DNA from: Tsukamurella sp. 8F
GTDB lineage: Bacteria > Actinomycetota > Actinomycetes > Mycobacteriales > Mycobacteriaceae
Length of the DNA: 64,000 nt
NCBI RefSeq assembly: GCF_029167375.1
Contig: NZ_JARFTP010000004.1
Span: forward strand, 124,001 to 188,000
Direction of reading: 5' to 3'
This document shows, in pieces, positions 21,800-30,692 of this stretch (within the stretch, counting starts at the first letter, position 1; every line of letters starts with the position of its first letter). A program made the position numbers and the translations under genes. Below the pieces are notes generated by a model, which saw only the letters and a program-made list of their open reading frames with translations, had not been told where the DNA came from and made no database searches.

Positions 21800-23179
21800 C
21801 TACTGGGCCGCCCTCGCCCTGCCGGGCAGCCGGGCGCCGAGCGTCGCGGCGGCGAGTGCGACGACTGTCAGCACCGCGAACGTCCACGTGTAGCCGTCGC
21901 GGGCGGCGGCGCCGAGTACCGCGCCCAGAACGGTCACGCCGAGTGACGCGAACAGTTGGACGGTCATGAACAGGGCGGTGGTGCCCTGAGCGGCAGCTTC
22001 GGGCGACAGCGTGCGGTAGACGCTCGCGAAGCTCGGCGACGCGACCGAGCCGAAGCCGAGACCGATCACGACGAACACCGCGAGTAGCGCAGGTAGCGGC
22101 CAGCTGCAGTGCACCACGGCGACCAGGGCGAGGCCGGCGGCGTTGACGAGCGATCCGCCGACCACGAGAGGCCGCGGCCCGAATCTGTCGCTGAGTCTAC
22201 CGGCGTTGACCATCGAGACGAGCAGTCCAACCCCGAGCGCGGACACCAGGAGGCCGCGTGCGATCCCGTGCAGGCCGTACCGCGTCTCGGCAAGCATCGG
22301 CAGGACGGTCAGCTGCGTGAACATCGTGAAGCCGACGGTCGCCATCACGCCGAGCGCGGCGGCGAGCTCGGGTATGCGCAGTAGGCGCAGATCCAGCACC
22401 GGCGTGCGGTGCGTCCGGAGGGCGTGCAGGACGTAACTCACGAGCAGGACCGCGGCGACGAGCGCGGACCACCACGCGACGGCCGCCGAGCCGCCCGCGC
22501 CCCAGCGGTTGAGGGCGAACAGTCCCACGGTGAATCCCGGTGCGAGCAGCGCGATTCCGAGGAGGTCCGGACGTGCGGCTTCGGTGTTCGCGGGCTCGGC
22601 GCGGGGAAGCACACGCAGCGCCACGAGCAGAATCGCCGCGCCGACCGGGACGTTCACCAGGAAGATCGCGCGCCACAGCCCGTGGTCGGATAGCAGTGCG
22701 CCGAGTAGCGGACCGAGCACGGGCGCGATGTTGATGATCAGCGAGAACCGCCCCATCACCCATCCCACCCGCTCACGCGGCGCGGAGGCCGCCGCGACGG
22801 CGATGGCCGCGGGCTCGAGTATTCCGCCGCCCAGTCCCTGCAGCATCCGGAAGACCAGCAGGCTGGGCAGTGACCAGGCGGCGCCGGTCAGGAGCGAGCC
22901 CGCCAGGAACGCGACCAGGCCGATCAGGAACGTGGTTCGGCCGCCGAGCCGCGCAACCAGCCATCCGACGAGCGGGAGCACCGCGCCGCACGCCATGAGG
23001 TACGCGGTCGTGACCCAGACGATGGCTTCGAGAGGCGTGCGGAACGACGTGCTGAGGGCGTCCAGAGAGGCGGTGACCGCGCTGCCGTCGAGCACCGCGA
23101 GGAATGCGGCGGCGCCGAGCAGCGAGACGAGACCGCCGATGTTCCGGCGAGAAGTGGATTCGGATATGTTTACCGACAT
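21800..23179 (-). CDS. DHA2-type MFS multidrug transporter
   Basis: A 459-residue, very hydrophobic protein with about 14 membrane segments. It shows the drug:H+ antiporter motifs: LDGSAVTASLDAL in helix 1, RLGGRTTFLIGL between helices 2 and 3, and GPLLGALLSDHGLWRAIFLVNVPVG around helices 5-6, typical of the EmrB/QacA group. The start lies 8 bp from a palindromic operator and diverges from a TetR regulator, the classical arrangement of a self-controlled efflux pump. Confidence 0.92.
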   Translation of the reverse strand: MSVNISESTSRRNIGGLVSLLGAAAFLAVLDGSAVTASLDALSTSFRTPLEAIVWVTTAYLMACGAVLPLVGWLVARLGGRTTFLIGLVAFLAGSLLTGAAWSLPSLLVFRMLQGLGGGILEPAAIAVAAASAPRERVGWVMGRFSLIINIAPVLGPLLGALLSDHGLWRAIFLVNVPVGAAILLVALRVLPRAEPANTEAARPDLLGIALLAPGFTVGLFALNRWGAGGSAAVAWWSALVAAVLLVSYVLHALRTHRTPVLDLRLLRIPELAAALGVMATVGFTMFTQLTVLPMLAETRYGLHGIARGLLVSALGVGLLVSMVNAGRLSDRFGPRPLVVGGSLVNAAGLALVAVVHCSWPLPALLAVFVVIGLGFGSVASPSFASVYRTLSPEAAAQGTTALFMTVQLFASLGVTVLGAVLGAAARDGYTWTFAVLTVVALAAATLGARLPGRARAAQ

Positions 23180-23186
23180 GGCTCGA

Positions 23187-23208
23187 AACTAAACTATACG
23201 GTTTGGTT
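23187..23208. promoter_or_regulatory. TetR operator between the efflux pump and regulator genes
   Basis: AACTAAAC and GTTTGGTT form an 8-bp inverted repeat (7 of 8 matching) around the 6-base centre TATACG. It is the only strong dyad in the 55-bp divergent gap and is AT-rich against its surroundings, so it probably covers both promoters. Confidence 0.7.
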
Positions 23209-23234
23209 TTGTCCAGGGTCGTATCATTCAAATC

Positions 23235-23900
23235 GTGGAGAGTGCAGAGATCGTCGATGTGGATGCGAACGAACCGGCTCGGCCGGGCAGGCGCCGGACG
23301 CTCGACAAGCGCCGCTCGATCCTCGACGCCGCCGCCCCCGTGTTCGGCGAGTCGGGATACCAGCGTGCGAGTATCGACTCCATCGCGAACGCGGCAGGTG
23401 TTTCGAAACCGACGATCTACAGCTACTTCGGCGGCAAGGAGGAGCTGTTCCGTGAGTCCGTCGCCGACTCGGCGCGCAACCTCAACGCGGACTCGGTCGC
23501 GGCGGTCCGCGAGCTCGAGATCGCAGCGGAGTCATGGCGCGAGAGCCTGTTCCGGGTCGCGCTCGCCCTCACGGCATGCCAGCGCAGCGAGTGCGCCGCC
23601 GCCTTGTCCCGCTTGGTGAATGCGGAGGTCCTGCGTGACCCGACGGTGTTCACCGTCGTGCGCGACGCCGGCTACCGGCCGATCGTCGAGGCCTTGGCAG
23701 GGCGTCTCGCGATGGTGTCCAACGCCGGCTTCCTCGACATCGCCGATCCGGTCCTCGCCGCGAAGCAGTTCCTCGCCCTGACGCAGGCCGAGCTCGCCGA
23801 CCTGACCCTGCTCGCGACGCGCGAGGTGCCCGATGAGGACGTACGGCGTGCCGTCGCCGCAGGCGTCGACACGTTCGTGCGTGCGCACCGGCCCGTCTGA
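23235..23900 (+). CDS. TetR-family repressor of the adjacent MFS pump
   Basis: A 221-residue protein. The N-terminal HTH (about residues 22-68) reads ILDAAAPVFGESGYQRASID, then IANAAGVSKPTIYSYFGGKEE, the standard TetR helix-turn-helix. The C-terminal ligand domain (LALTACQRSECAAALSRLV) matches the AefR-like/TetR_C_7 group. The GTG start at 23235 gives a short charged N-terminal extension. It is divergent from the MFS gene and probably binds the 22-bp operator between them; the inducer is unknown. Confidence 0.9.
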   Translation: MESAEIVDVDANEPARPGRRRTLDKRRSILDAAAPVFGESGYQRASIDSIANAAGVSKPTIYSYFGGKEELFRESVADSARNLNADSVAAVRELEIAAESWRESLFRVALALTACQRSECAAALSRLVNAEVLRDPTVFTVVRDAGYRPIVEALAGRLAMVSNAGFLDIADPVLAAKQFLALTQAELADLTLLATREVPDEDVRRAVAAGVDTFVRAHRPV

Positions 23901-23908
23901 CCCGCCCG

Positions 23909-26059
23909 CTACGGCTCGCGGAACACCAACACCGTCGGGCCGTCGAGCTGCACCTCGGCGTCGGTCCCGAAGCCGGTCGCGCCGCCGGGTGCGCCCGTCG
24001 GCTGCGACGAGTCGAACACCAGCTCCCAGCCGTGCGTGCAGCCGTCCGGAGCGCCGAGCACCACGGTGGCCTCGCCGCCTGCGTGCCACAGCACCAGTGC
24101 GTTGCGATCGGGCACGTCGCGGTCGTGGCCCGGCGAGCGTACGTCGGACCCGTCCACCCATGCCTGGAGAGTCGAGTGCTCGCCGGAGTGCCAGGCGTCC
24201 GCAGGTACCTCGGCGCCGTCGGCGCCGAACCAGGCGAGGTCGGGCTCGCCGTCCGAGGTGAGGCGGCCGTCGAAGAACTCGTGCTGCCGCAGGACCGGCG
24301 ACGCGCGGCGGAGCGCCGAGACGCGCGCGATGAAACCGATGAGATCGGTATCGGCGGAATCCCAGTCGATCGCGTAAGAATCTGCGGCGGAGGAGGATTC
24401 GGGAACGCAATAGGCGTTGTTGTTGCCGTACTGGGTGTGCCCCAGTTCGTCGCCCGCGAGCAGCATGGGAGTACCGGTGGAAAGGAACAGTGTCGCGAGT
24501 AGTGCCCGCACATGCCGGGCGCGTGCGGCGAGGATGTCGGGCTCGACGGTGGACCCCTCGAAGCCGTGGTTGACGGACCGGTTGTTGTCGGTGCCGTCGC
24601 GCCCCCGCTCGCCGTTGGCCTCGTTGTGCTTCTCGCGATAGCTGACGAGGTCGCGGGCGGTGAATCCGTCGTGCGCCGTGACGAAGTTGATGGACGCGAA
24701 AGGGGATCGGCCCGAGAGCTGGAACAGGTCCTGGCTGCCGGACACGCGCGAGGCGAGGTCGCCGATGTTGCCTGCGCCGGCCCAGAAGTCGCGCACCGTG
24801 TCGCGGTAGCGGTCGTTCCACTCGGCCCACGCGATAGGAAATCCGCCCACCTGGTAGCCCTCAGCGGTCGCGTCCCAGGGCTCGGCGATCAGCTTGCGCT
24901 GCGCGAGCAGCGGATCCGCGGCGATCGCGGACAGTAGCGCCGCGCGGCGGTCGAATGGGATCACCGGACCCTGCGGGCCCGTCACGGTGCGGCCGCGCCC
25001 CAGGACGCTCGCGAGGTCGAAGCGGAAGCCGTCCACGCCGAGTTCGCCGGCCCAGTAGCGCAGGCTGTCGAGCACCAGCCGCAGCGCGGGAGTCGACGCG
25101 CAGTCGAGAGTGTTGCCACAGCCCGTGTAGTCCAGATCGTGTCCGTCGGAGTCGAGCAGGTAGTAGCCGGGCGCGTCCAGGCCGCGCAGCGAGATCGACG
25201 GCCCGCCGACCCCGCTCTCCGCTGTGTGGTTGTAGACGACGTCCATGATCACCTCGATGCCCGATGCGTGCAGTGCGGACACCATCGCGGCGAACTCCTC
25301 GACCTCCTCACCGGGACACGCGGCGAAGCGCGGGTCGGGGGCGAGGTACGCACCCGTCGAGTAGCCCCAGTGGTTGCGCATCCCCCGCGCGCGCACCGCG
25401 GGTTCGGTCAGGCACGCCTGGACCGGCAGCAGCTCGACCGCGGTCACGCCGATGCGATGCAGGTGGTCTAGAACAGGCTGCGCGGTCAGCCCGAGGTAGG
25501 TGCCCCGGTGCTCCGGCGGAACCCCGGGGTGGCGCGCGGTGAAGGAGCCCACGTGCAGCTCGTAGACGACCGTCCGCTCCCACGGCACAGCGGGTCCCGG
25601 ATCCGGGGGAGTGCCGGGCGACGCGGCGGTCACCACCGCCGAGGGGGCGGAGCCGAGCGAGTCGACTTCCGACGGTGCCCCGAAGGGGTCGCCGTCGTGG
25701 CCCGACAGCGCGTCCGGGTCACCGAGCGCACCGGCGATCCGCCGAGCGTAAGGGTCCAGAAGAGCCTTGTGCGGGTTGAATCGCAGCCCGCGGCCGGGCT
25801 CCCATGGGCCGTCGGCGCGCAGCACGTACCGAGCGCCGGGCTCGACACCGGCGACGAAGCCGTGGTGTACCCCGGCTGTCACCGCGGGGAGTTCGACGCG
25901 GTGCTCGGCGCCGTCGTCGTCGATCAGGCCGACCCACACGGTCGTGGCAGACGGCGCATGCACCGCGAAGTCGACGCCGCCGGGGCGTGGCGTGGCGCCG
26001 AGCGGTGCCGCGGTGCCGCGGCTAGCGGTCTGTGGCAGGGCGGTCGACTCCGTAGACAC
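23909..26059 (-). CDS. glgX: Glycogen debranching enzyme GlgX
   Basis: A 716-residue GH13_11 enzyme. An N-terminal CBM48 domain (about residues 15-110) precedes the catalytic barrel with conserved DVVYNHTAE, nucleophile Asp in GVDGFRFDLASVLGR, acid Glu in LIAEPWDA and transition-state Asp in FVTAHDGFT. It hydrolyses alpha-1,6 branches of glycogen limit dextrin. GTG start. In many actinobacteria it is called treX and lies beside treY/treZ; here it stands alone in an insertion between serB and the ABC ATPase. It converges with the TetR gene, leaving 8 bp. Confidence 0.95.
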   Translation of the reverse strand: MSTESTALPQTASRGTAAPLGATPRPGGVDFAVHAPSATTVWVGLIDDDGAEHRVELPAVTAGVHHGFVAGVEPGARYVLRADGPWEPGRGLRFNPHKALLDPYARRIAGALGDPDALSGHDGDPFGAPSEVDSLGSAPSAVVTAASPGTPPDPGPAVPWERTVVYELHVGSFTARHPGVPPEHRGTYLGLTAQPVLDHLHRIGVTAVELLPVQACLTEPAVRARGMRNHWGYSTGAYLAPDPRFAACPGEEVEEFAAMVSALHASGIEVIMDVVYNHTAESGVGGPSISLRGLDAPGYYLLDSDGHDLDYTGCGNTLDCASTPALRLVLDSLRYWAGELGVDGFRFDLASVLGRGRTVTGPQGPVIPFDRRAALLSAIAADPLLAQRKLIAEPWDATAEGYQVGGFPIAWAEWNDRYRDTVRDFWAGAGNIGDLASRVSGSQDLFQLSGRSPFASINFVTAHDGFTARDLVSYREKHNEANGERGRDGTDNNRSVNHGFEGSTVEPDILAARARHVRALLATLFLSTGTPMLLAGDELGHTQYGNNNAYCVPESSSAADSYAIDWDSADTDLIGFIARVSALRRASPVLRQHEFFDGRLTSDGEPDLAWFGADGAEVPADAWHSGEHSTLQAWVDGSDVRSPGHDRDVPDRNALVLWHAGGEATVVLGAPDGCTHGWELVFDSSQPTGAPGGATGFGTDAEVQLDGPTVLVFREP

Positions 26060-26109
26060 GACGCCTATCCTGCCCCGCTGGGGCGCCGGGTGTGCGGCAG
26101 GATGGACAT

Positions 26110-26961
26110 GTGTCCGCTCCAGAGCCCGCCGCGCCCGATACCCCCGACCCCGACCTGCTGATCGACTTCGCCGGTGTGGCGCTCCGCCGCGACGGCCGAA
26201 ACCTGGTCGGTCCCATCGATTGGAGGGTCGAGCTCGACGAGCGATGGGTGGTGCTGGGACCTAACGGCGCGGGCAAGACGTCGCTGATGCGGCTCGCTTC
26301 GGCAGACGTCTTCCCGAGCGCCGGCACGGCACATCTGCTCGGCGAGGTTATGGGCCGCACCGTCGTGCAGGACCTGACGTCGCGCATCGGCGTGTGCTCG
26401 ACGGCGCTCGCGCAGCGGGTGCCCGCGGAGGAACTCGTCACCGATCTCGTCGTGTCCGCCGGTTACGCAGTGCTCGGCCGCTGGCGCGAGCGGTACGACG
26501 ACGGCGACATCGCTCGCGCCGTCGACATGCTCGAGTCGATGGGCGCAGAGCATCTCGCGAACCGCCGCTACGGCACCCTGTCGGAGGGTGAGCGCAAGCG
26601 GGTTCTGATCGCCCGCGCGTTGATGACGGACCCCGAGCTGATGCTGCTCGACGAGCCCGCCGCGGGGCTCGACCTCGGCGGGCGCGAGGAGCTGGTGGCA
26701 CGGCTGTCGACGCTGGCCGAGGATCCGGACGCGCCCGCGATCGTGCTCGTCACCCACCACGTCGAGGAGATCCCACCCGGCTTCACGCACGCGCTGTTGC
26801 TCAAGGAGGGCGGGGTCGTGGCTCAGGGGCTGTTGCAGGACGTCCTCACAGCTCCGAACCTGTCAGAGACGTTCAGCCAGCGGATCGTGCTGGAGCGCTC
26901 GGGCGAGCGGTACTTCGCGCGCCGCGCGGCTCGCCCGGGCCGGCGGAGGAGGCAGTTGTGA
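26110..26961 (+). CDS. ABC-type ATP-binding protein without a visible permease
   Basis: A 283-residue ATPase with Walker A GPNGAGKTS, signature LSEGERKR, Walker B LMLLDEPAAGLD and the H-loop THHVEEI. The signature and close of the protein resemble the ModF/YkpA-like single ATPases rather than importers with a partner. The GTG at 26110 is preferred because of the purine-rich GCAGGATGG upstream; another GTG at 26092 would add six residues. It corresponds to M. tuberculosis Rv3041c and overlaps the NUDIX gene (GTGA). Confidence 0.88.
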   Translation: MSAPEPAAPDTPDPDLLIDFAGVALRRDGRNLVGPIDWRVELDERWVVLGPNGAGKTSLMRLASADVFPSAGTAHLLGEVMGRTVVQDLTSRIGVCSTALAQRVPAEELVTDLVVSAGYAVLGRWRERYDDGDIARAVDMLESMGAEHLANRRYGTLSEGERKRVLIARALMTDPELMLLDEPAAGLDLGGREELVARLSTLAEDPDAPAIVLVTHHVEEIPPGFTHALLLKEGGVVAQGLLQDVLTAPNLSETFSQRIVLERSGERYFARRAARPGRRRRQL

Positions 26962-27704
26962 GCGTATCGATCACGCCCGCGGCGACGGTGGTTCTGCTGC
27001 GGACCGGCACTGACGGCGTCGAGGTGTTCCTGCTTCGCAGGTCGAGCGGGATGGTCTTCGCCGGGGGCATGACGGTCTTCCCGGGCGGTGGCCTCGATGC
27101 GGCCGACGGCGACGACCTCACTGTCACCGCCGCGCGCGAGACGTTCGAGGAGTGCGGCGTGCTGCTCGTCGACGGCCTCGTCCGGGACGGAGGTCATGTC
27201 GCCGAGCGTGCCGCCGTCGAGTCGCACGAGCTGACGTTCGCGGACTTCCTGCGCAGCGAGGGGCTGCGGCTCGATACCGATCGGCTGGTTCCGTTCGCCC
27301 GGTGGATCACGCCGCCCGGGCGCACGCGTCGCTACGACACGCACTTCTACCTGGCGGCCCTGCCCGTGGGGCAGAGCGCCGACCTGCGGACGACGGAGGC
27401 CGTCGCCGCTGGGTGGGTGCGGCCGGAGATCGCGCTCGCGCAGTACGAGGCGGCCACCCACACGTTGATGACGCCCACGTACTCGGTGCTGCACACGCTG
27501 TGCGGTTTCGACACGGCCGAGGATGCCCTGGGCTGGGCCGCCGAGGTCGTGATCGAACCCGTGGGGGTCGACGAGGGCCGGAGTGAGGACGAGCGCAGGT
27601 TCCCCGGCCGCGATGAGTACATCGCCGCCCGCGCCCGTCACGACCTGGCACGCAAGGCGCTCGAGGCCGGACGCGAGGCGATCGAGGCGGCGCAGGAACC
27701 CTGA
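26958..27704 (+). CDS. NUDIX hydrolase
   Basis: A 248-residue protein with a NUDIX box running from GGGLDAADGDDL to AARETFEECGVLL (about residues 38-70), though with spacing looser than the classical GX5EX7REUXEEXGU. The long form resembles the NUDT7/NUDT19-like acyl-CoA or nucleoside-diphosphate hydrolases; the exact substrate is not certain. The GTG start overlaps the stop of the ATPase gene by four bases. It corresponds to Rv3040c in the M. tuberculosis order. Its neighbour is an enoyl-CoA hydratase, which would suit a CoA-type substrate. Confidence 0.87.
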   Translation: MSVSITPAATVVLLRTGTDGVEVFLLRRSSGMVFAGGMTVFPGGGLDAADGDDLTVTAARETFEECGVLLVDGLVRDGGHVAERAAVESHELTFADFLRSEGLRLDTDRLVPFARWITPPGRTRRYDTHFYLAALPVGQSADLRTTEAVAAGWVRPEIALAQYEAATHTLMTPTYSVLHTLCGFDTAEDALGWAAEVVIEPVGVDEGRSEDERRFPGRDEYIAARARHDLARKALEAGREAIEAAQEP

Positions 27705-27729
27705 CCGGGCTCCCGGTAACGTGACGGCC

Positions 27730-28518
27730 ATGACAGAGTTCGTGACCCTCGAGACCTCCGACGAGCATCCCGGCGTGGGCACCATCCGCCTGAACCGGCC
27801 CCCGATGAACGCGCTCAACCGCCAGGTGCAGAGCGAGTTGCTCGCGGCCGCACGGGAGGCGAATGCGCGGGCCGACATCAAGGCCGTCGTCGTGTACGGC
27901 GGTGAGAAGGTGTTCGCCGCCGGGGCCGACATCAAGGAGATGCAGGGCATGTCCTACGCGGATATGAGCGAGGCATCGCACGAGCTGCAGAGCGGCATCG
28001 CCGCTGCGAGCGTCATCACCAAGCCGACCGTCGCCGCGATCACCGGTTACGCGCTCGGCGGGGGGCTCGAGCTCGCGCTGTCCTGTGATCGCCGCGTCGC
28101 GGGCGACAACGCCAAGGTGGGCACTCCCGAGGTCCTGCTCGGCGTGATCCCCGGCGGGGGCGGTACGCAACGCCTCGCGCGCCTCGTCGGGCCGTCCAAG
28201 GCGAAGGACATCGTCTTCACCGGTCGCTTCGTCGGTGCCGAGGAGGCACTTGCGATCGGGCTGATCGACCAGGTCGTCGCGCCCGACGAGGTGTATAACG
28301 CGGCCCTGACCTGGGCTAAACAGTTCACCGGCGCAGCATCGCAGGCGATCCGCGCAGCAAAGCAGGCCATCGACCAAGGGCTCGACGTGGATCTGGAGAA
28401 CGGTCTCGCGATCGAGCGGCATCTGTTCGCGGGCCTGTTCGCCACCGAGGACCGCGAGATCGGCATGACCTCGTTCATCGAGAACGGACCGGGTAAGGCG
28501 AAGTTCACAGGGCGGTAG
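27730..28518 (+). CDS. Enoyl-CoA hydratase/isomerase (EchA17-like)
   Basis: A 262-residue crotonase. The oxyanion-hole segments are AAGADIKEM (near residue 64) and GYALGGGLELALSCD, and the catalytic glutamate region is GTPEVLLGVIPGGGGTQRL. Both catalytic Glu positions appear kept, so hydratase activity is likely. The start at 27730 follows a 25-bp gap from the NUDIX stop. It corresponds to Rv3039c and is probably part of the ABC-NUDIX-Ech-methyltransferase operon, with a role in beta-oxidation. Confidence 0.93.
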   Translation: MTEFVTLETSDEHPGVGTIRLNRPPMNALNRQVQSELLAAAREANARADIKAVVVYGGEKVFAAGADIKEMQGMSYADMSEASHELQSGIAAASVITKPTVAAITGYALGGGLELALSCDRRVAGDNAKVGTPEVLLGVIPGGGGTQRLARLVGPSKAKDIVFTGRFVGAEEALAIGLIDQVVAPDEVYNAALTWAKQFTGAASQAIRAAKQAIDQGLDVDLENGLAIERHLFAGLFATEDREIGMTSFIENGPGKAKFTGR

Positions 28519-28529
28519 TCTGGACGACC

Positions 28530-29492
28530 ATGACCGACGAACAACCGGCACCCAACCCGCACGCCAGCGCGGACGAGGTCGCTGCCGCGTACCAGGACAC
28601 CAAGCTCGCGCAGGTCCTCTACCACGACTGGGAGGCCGAGACCTACGACGAGAAGTGGCACATCAGCTACGACGAACGGTGCATCAGCTATGCGCGTGAC
28701 CGGTTCGAAGCGGCCGTGGGACCGGCCGGCGCCGAGCCGTACGAGAGGGCGTTGGAGCTGGGCTGCGGTACGGGCTTCTTCCTGCTCAACCTCATGCAGG
28801 GCGGTATCGCCAAGAAGGGCTCCGTGACCGACCTGTCGCCCGGCATGGTCAAGGTCGCGACGCGAAACGGCCAGGAGCTCGGGCTCGACGTCGACGGGCG
28901 CGTCGCCGACGCCGAGACCATCCCCTATGAGGACGACACGTTCGACCTCGTAGTGGGCCACGCGGTCCTGCACCACATCCCCGACGTGGAGCAGTCGCTG
29001 CGGGAGGTGTTGCGCGTGCTCAAGCCCGGCGGTCGCTTCGTCTTCGCGGGCGAGCCGACCACCATCGGCGACTTCTATGCGCGCTGGCTGGGCCGGATCA
29101 CCTGGGGCATCACCACCAACGTCACCCGTCTTCCGTTCCTTTCGAGCTGGCGCAAGCCGCAGGCCGAGCTCGACGAGTCGTCCCGCGCCGCCGCGCTCGA
29201 GGCCGTGGTGGACATCCATACGTTCGATCCGGACGAGATGGAGGCCCTCGCTCGTCGCGCCGGCGCCGTCGATGCACACGTGACCACCGAGGAGTTCTCG
29301 GCGGCATTCCTGGGGTGGCCGGTACGCACGTTCGAGGCCGCGGTACCCGAGGGCAAGCTCGGCTTCGGCTGGGCGGGCTTCGCATACGGCGGCTGGAAGC
29401 GGCTCTCGGCTCTCGACGAGAACCTGCTGAGCCGCGTAGTGCCGCGCAAATTCTTCTACAACCTGGCCATCACGGGAACCAAGCCCGAATAG
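28530..29492 (+). CDS. Class I SAM-dependent methyltransferase
   Basis: A 320-residue protein with the Rossmann methyltransferase motifs LELGCGTGFFLLNLM (motif I, near residue 75), SVTDLSPGMVKVA, DLVVGHAVLHHIPD (motif IV) and LKPGGRFVFAGEP (post-motif). A long C-terminal half after residue 190 has no motif that I recognise and may bind the substrate, perhaps a lipid, given the neighbouring enoyl-CoA hydratase. It corresponds to Rv3038c in the syntenic order. The stop TAG directly abuts the GTG of the next gene. Confidence 0.88.
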   Translation: MTDEQPAPNPHASADEVAAAYQDTKLAQVLYHDWEAETYDEKWHISYDERCISYARDRFEAAVGPAGAEPYERALELGCGTGFFLLNLMQGGIAKKGSVTDLSPGMVKVATRNGQELGLDVDGRVADAETIPYEDDTFDLVVGHAVLHHIPDVEQSLREVLRVLKPGGRFVFAGEPTTIGDFYARWLGRITWGITTNVTRLPFLSSWRKPQAELDESSRAAALEAVVDIHTFDPDEMEALARRAGAVDAHVTTEEFSAAFLGWPVRTFEAAVPEGKLGFGWAGFAYGGWKRLSALDENLLSRVVPRKFFYNLAITGTKPE

Positions 29493-30644
29493 GTGGACTC
29501 CGAGGAGCTCGGGTTCCTCGTATCGCCGGCGGGTGAGCGGGCGGTCGCGGACGCGGCCGCCCGCTCCCTGTCGGACGGGACCCTGGTCGCCGACGTCGCC
29601 GCGCTGCGGGCCGCGCACGGCGACGGTGCCCGCGCCGCCGTCGAGTTGGTGCGGGCGCGGCGCAGGGCCGAGGGCAAGCTCGACGCCCCGCATACGTGGC
29701 TCCTCGACTCCGAGTCGCTGCAGCAGGCGACGCCATCGGCCGTCGCATCCCATCGCGCGGCACGGCTCGCGGGGCTCTCCGTGCACGATGTCACGTGCTC
29801 GATCGGCGCCGAGCTGCGCGCGCTGACCGCGGTCTGTCCACGCGTTGTCGCCAGCGATCTCGACGAGGTGCGTGCGGCGATGGCGGCACGGAACGTGCCA
29901 CGTGCGTTGGTATTCCGTGCCGACGCACTGGATTCGACGTCAGGTGCAGACGTGGTGATCGCCGATCCCGCGCGCCGCGCGGGCGGACGTCGCATCGTCG
30001 ATCCCGAGCGGATGGTGCCCCCGCTGAGCGCGCTTCTCGCCGCGTATGGTGGGCGTTCGCTCGCGGTCAAGACGGCCCCGGGAATCGATTACGACCTCCT
30101 CTACCGCTCGGGCTTCGCGGGCGAGGTCGAAGTGACGTCGCTCGACGGTGGCGTCCGCGAGGCGTGCCTGTGGTCGGGGCCCGTCGCCGTTCCCGGCCTG
30201 CGACGTGCGAGCGTACTGCGACGCGGTGGCGGAGGATTCGAGGTCACGTCCAACCAGCGCGACGACGTCGAGGTCGCGTCGGCGGGGAAGTACCTGATCG
30301 AACCCGACGGCGCCGTGATCCGTGCGGGACTGGTGCGGCACTACGGATTCCGCCACGACCTGTGGCAGCTGGACCCGCACATCGCCTATCTCACAGGAGA
30401 TTCCGTTCCGCACGGTGTGCGTGGATTCGAGGTTCTCGAGGAGCTGCCCTTCTCGGAGAAGAACCTGCGTGCCGCACTCCGCGCCCGCGACGTCGGCACA
30501 GTCGAGATCCTCACCCGCGGCGCCGGGATCGATCCGGACGCGCTGCGCCGTCGGCTGAAACCCGCTGGCACGCACTCTCTCACCGTGGTCATAGCGCGCA
30601 TCGGACGCGGCGTCACCGCGTGGCTCTGCCGCCCCACACGCTGA
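29493..30644 (+). CDS. Class I methyltransferase with THUMP-like C-terminal domain
   Basis: A 383-residue protein matching the Rv3037c family. The N-terminal helical part is followed by a methyltransferase-like core with DVTCSIGAELRAL (degenerate motif I), VVASDLDEVRAAMA and the NPPY-like DVVIADPARRAGGRR. The C-terminal THUMP-like domain starts near residue 300 and includes FSEKNLRAALR and TILTRG-type strands (VEILTRGAG). These features suggest an RNA or tRNA base methyltransferase, but the target is not established. GTG start, with zero spacing to the previous gene. Confidence 0.88.
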   Translation: MDSEELGFLVSPAGERAVADAAARSLSDGTLVADVAALRAAHGDGARAAVELVRARRRAEGKLDAPHTWLLDSESLQQATPSAVASHRAARLAGLSVHDVTCSIGAELRALTAVCPRVVASDLDEVRAAMAARNVPRALVFRADALDSTSGADVVIADPARRAGGRRIVDPERMVPPLSALLAAYGGRSLAVKTAPGIDYDLLYRSGFAGEVEVTSLDGGVREACLWSGPVAVPGLRRASVLRRGGGGFEVTSNQRDDVEVASAGKYLIEPDGAVIRAGLVRHYGFRHDLWQLDPHIAYLTGDSVPHGVRGFEVLEELPFSEKNLRAALRARDVGTVEILTRGAGIDPDALRRRLKPAGTHSLTVVIARIGRGVTAWLCRPTR

Positions 30645-30659
30645 CCGACCCCGGTCGTC

Positions 30660-30675
30660 GCACCGACCGCGGTGC
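30660..30675. terminator. Short hairpin between convergent genes
   Basis: GCACCG-ACCG-CGGTGC forms a perfect 6-bp stem. It lies in the 48-bp gap between the THUMP-like methyltransferase and the LysR gene, which converge. A weak terminator candidate. Confidence 0.35.
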
Positions 30676-30692
30676 AGGGCAGGGGGCGGCGG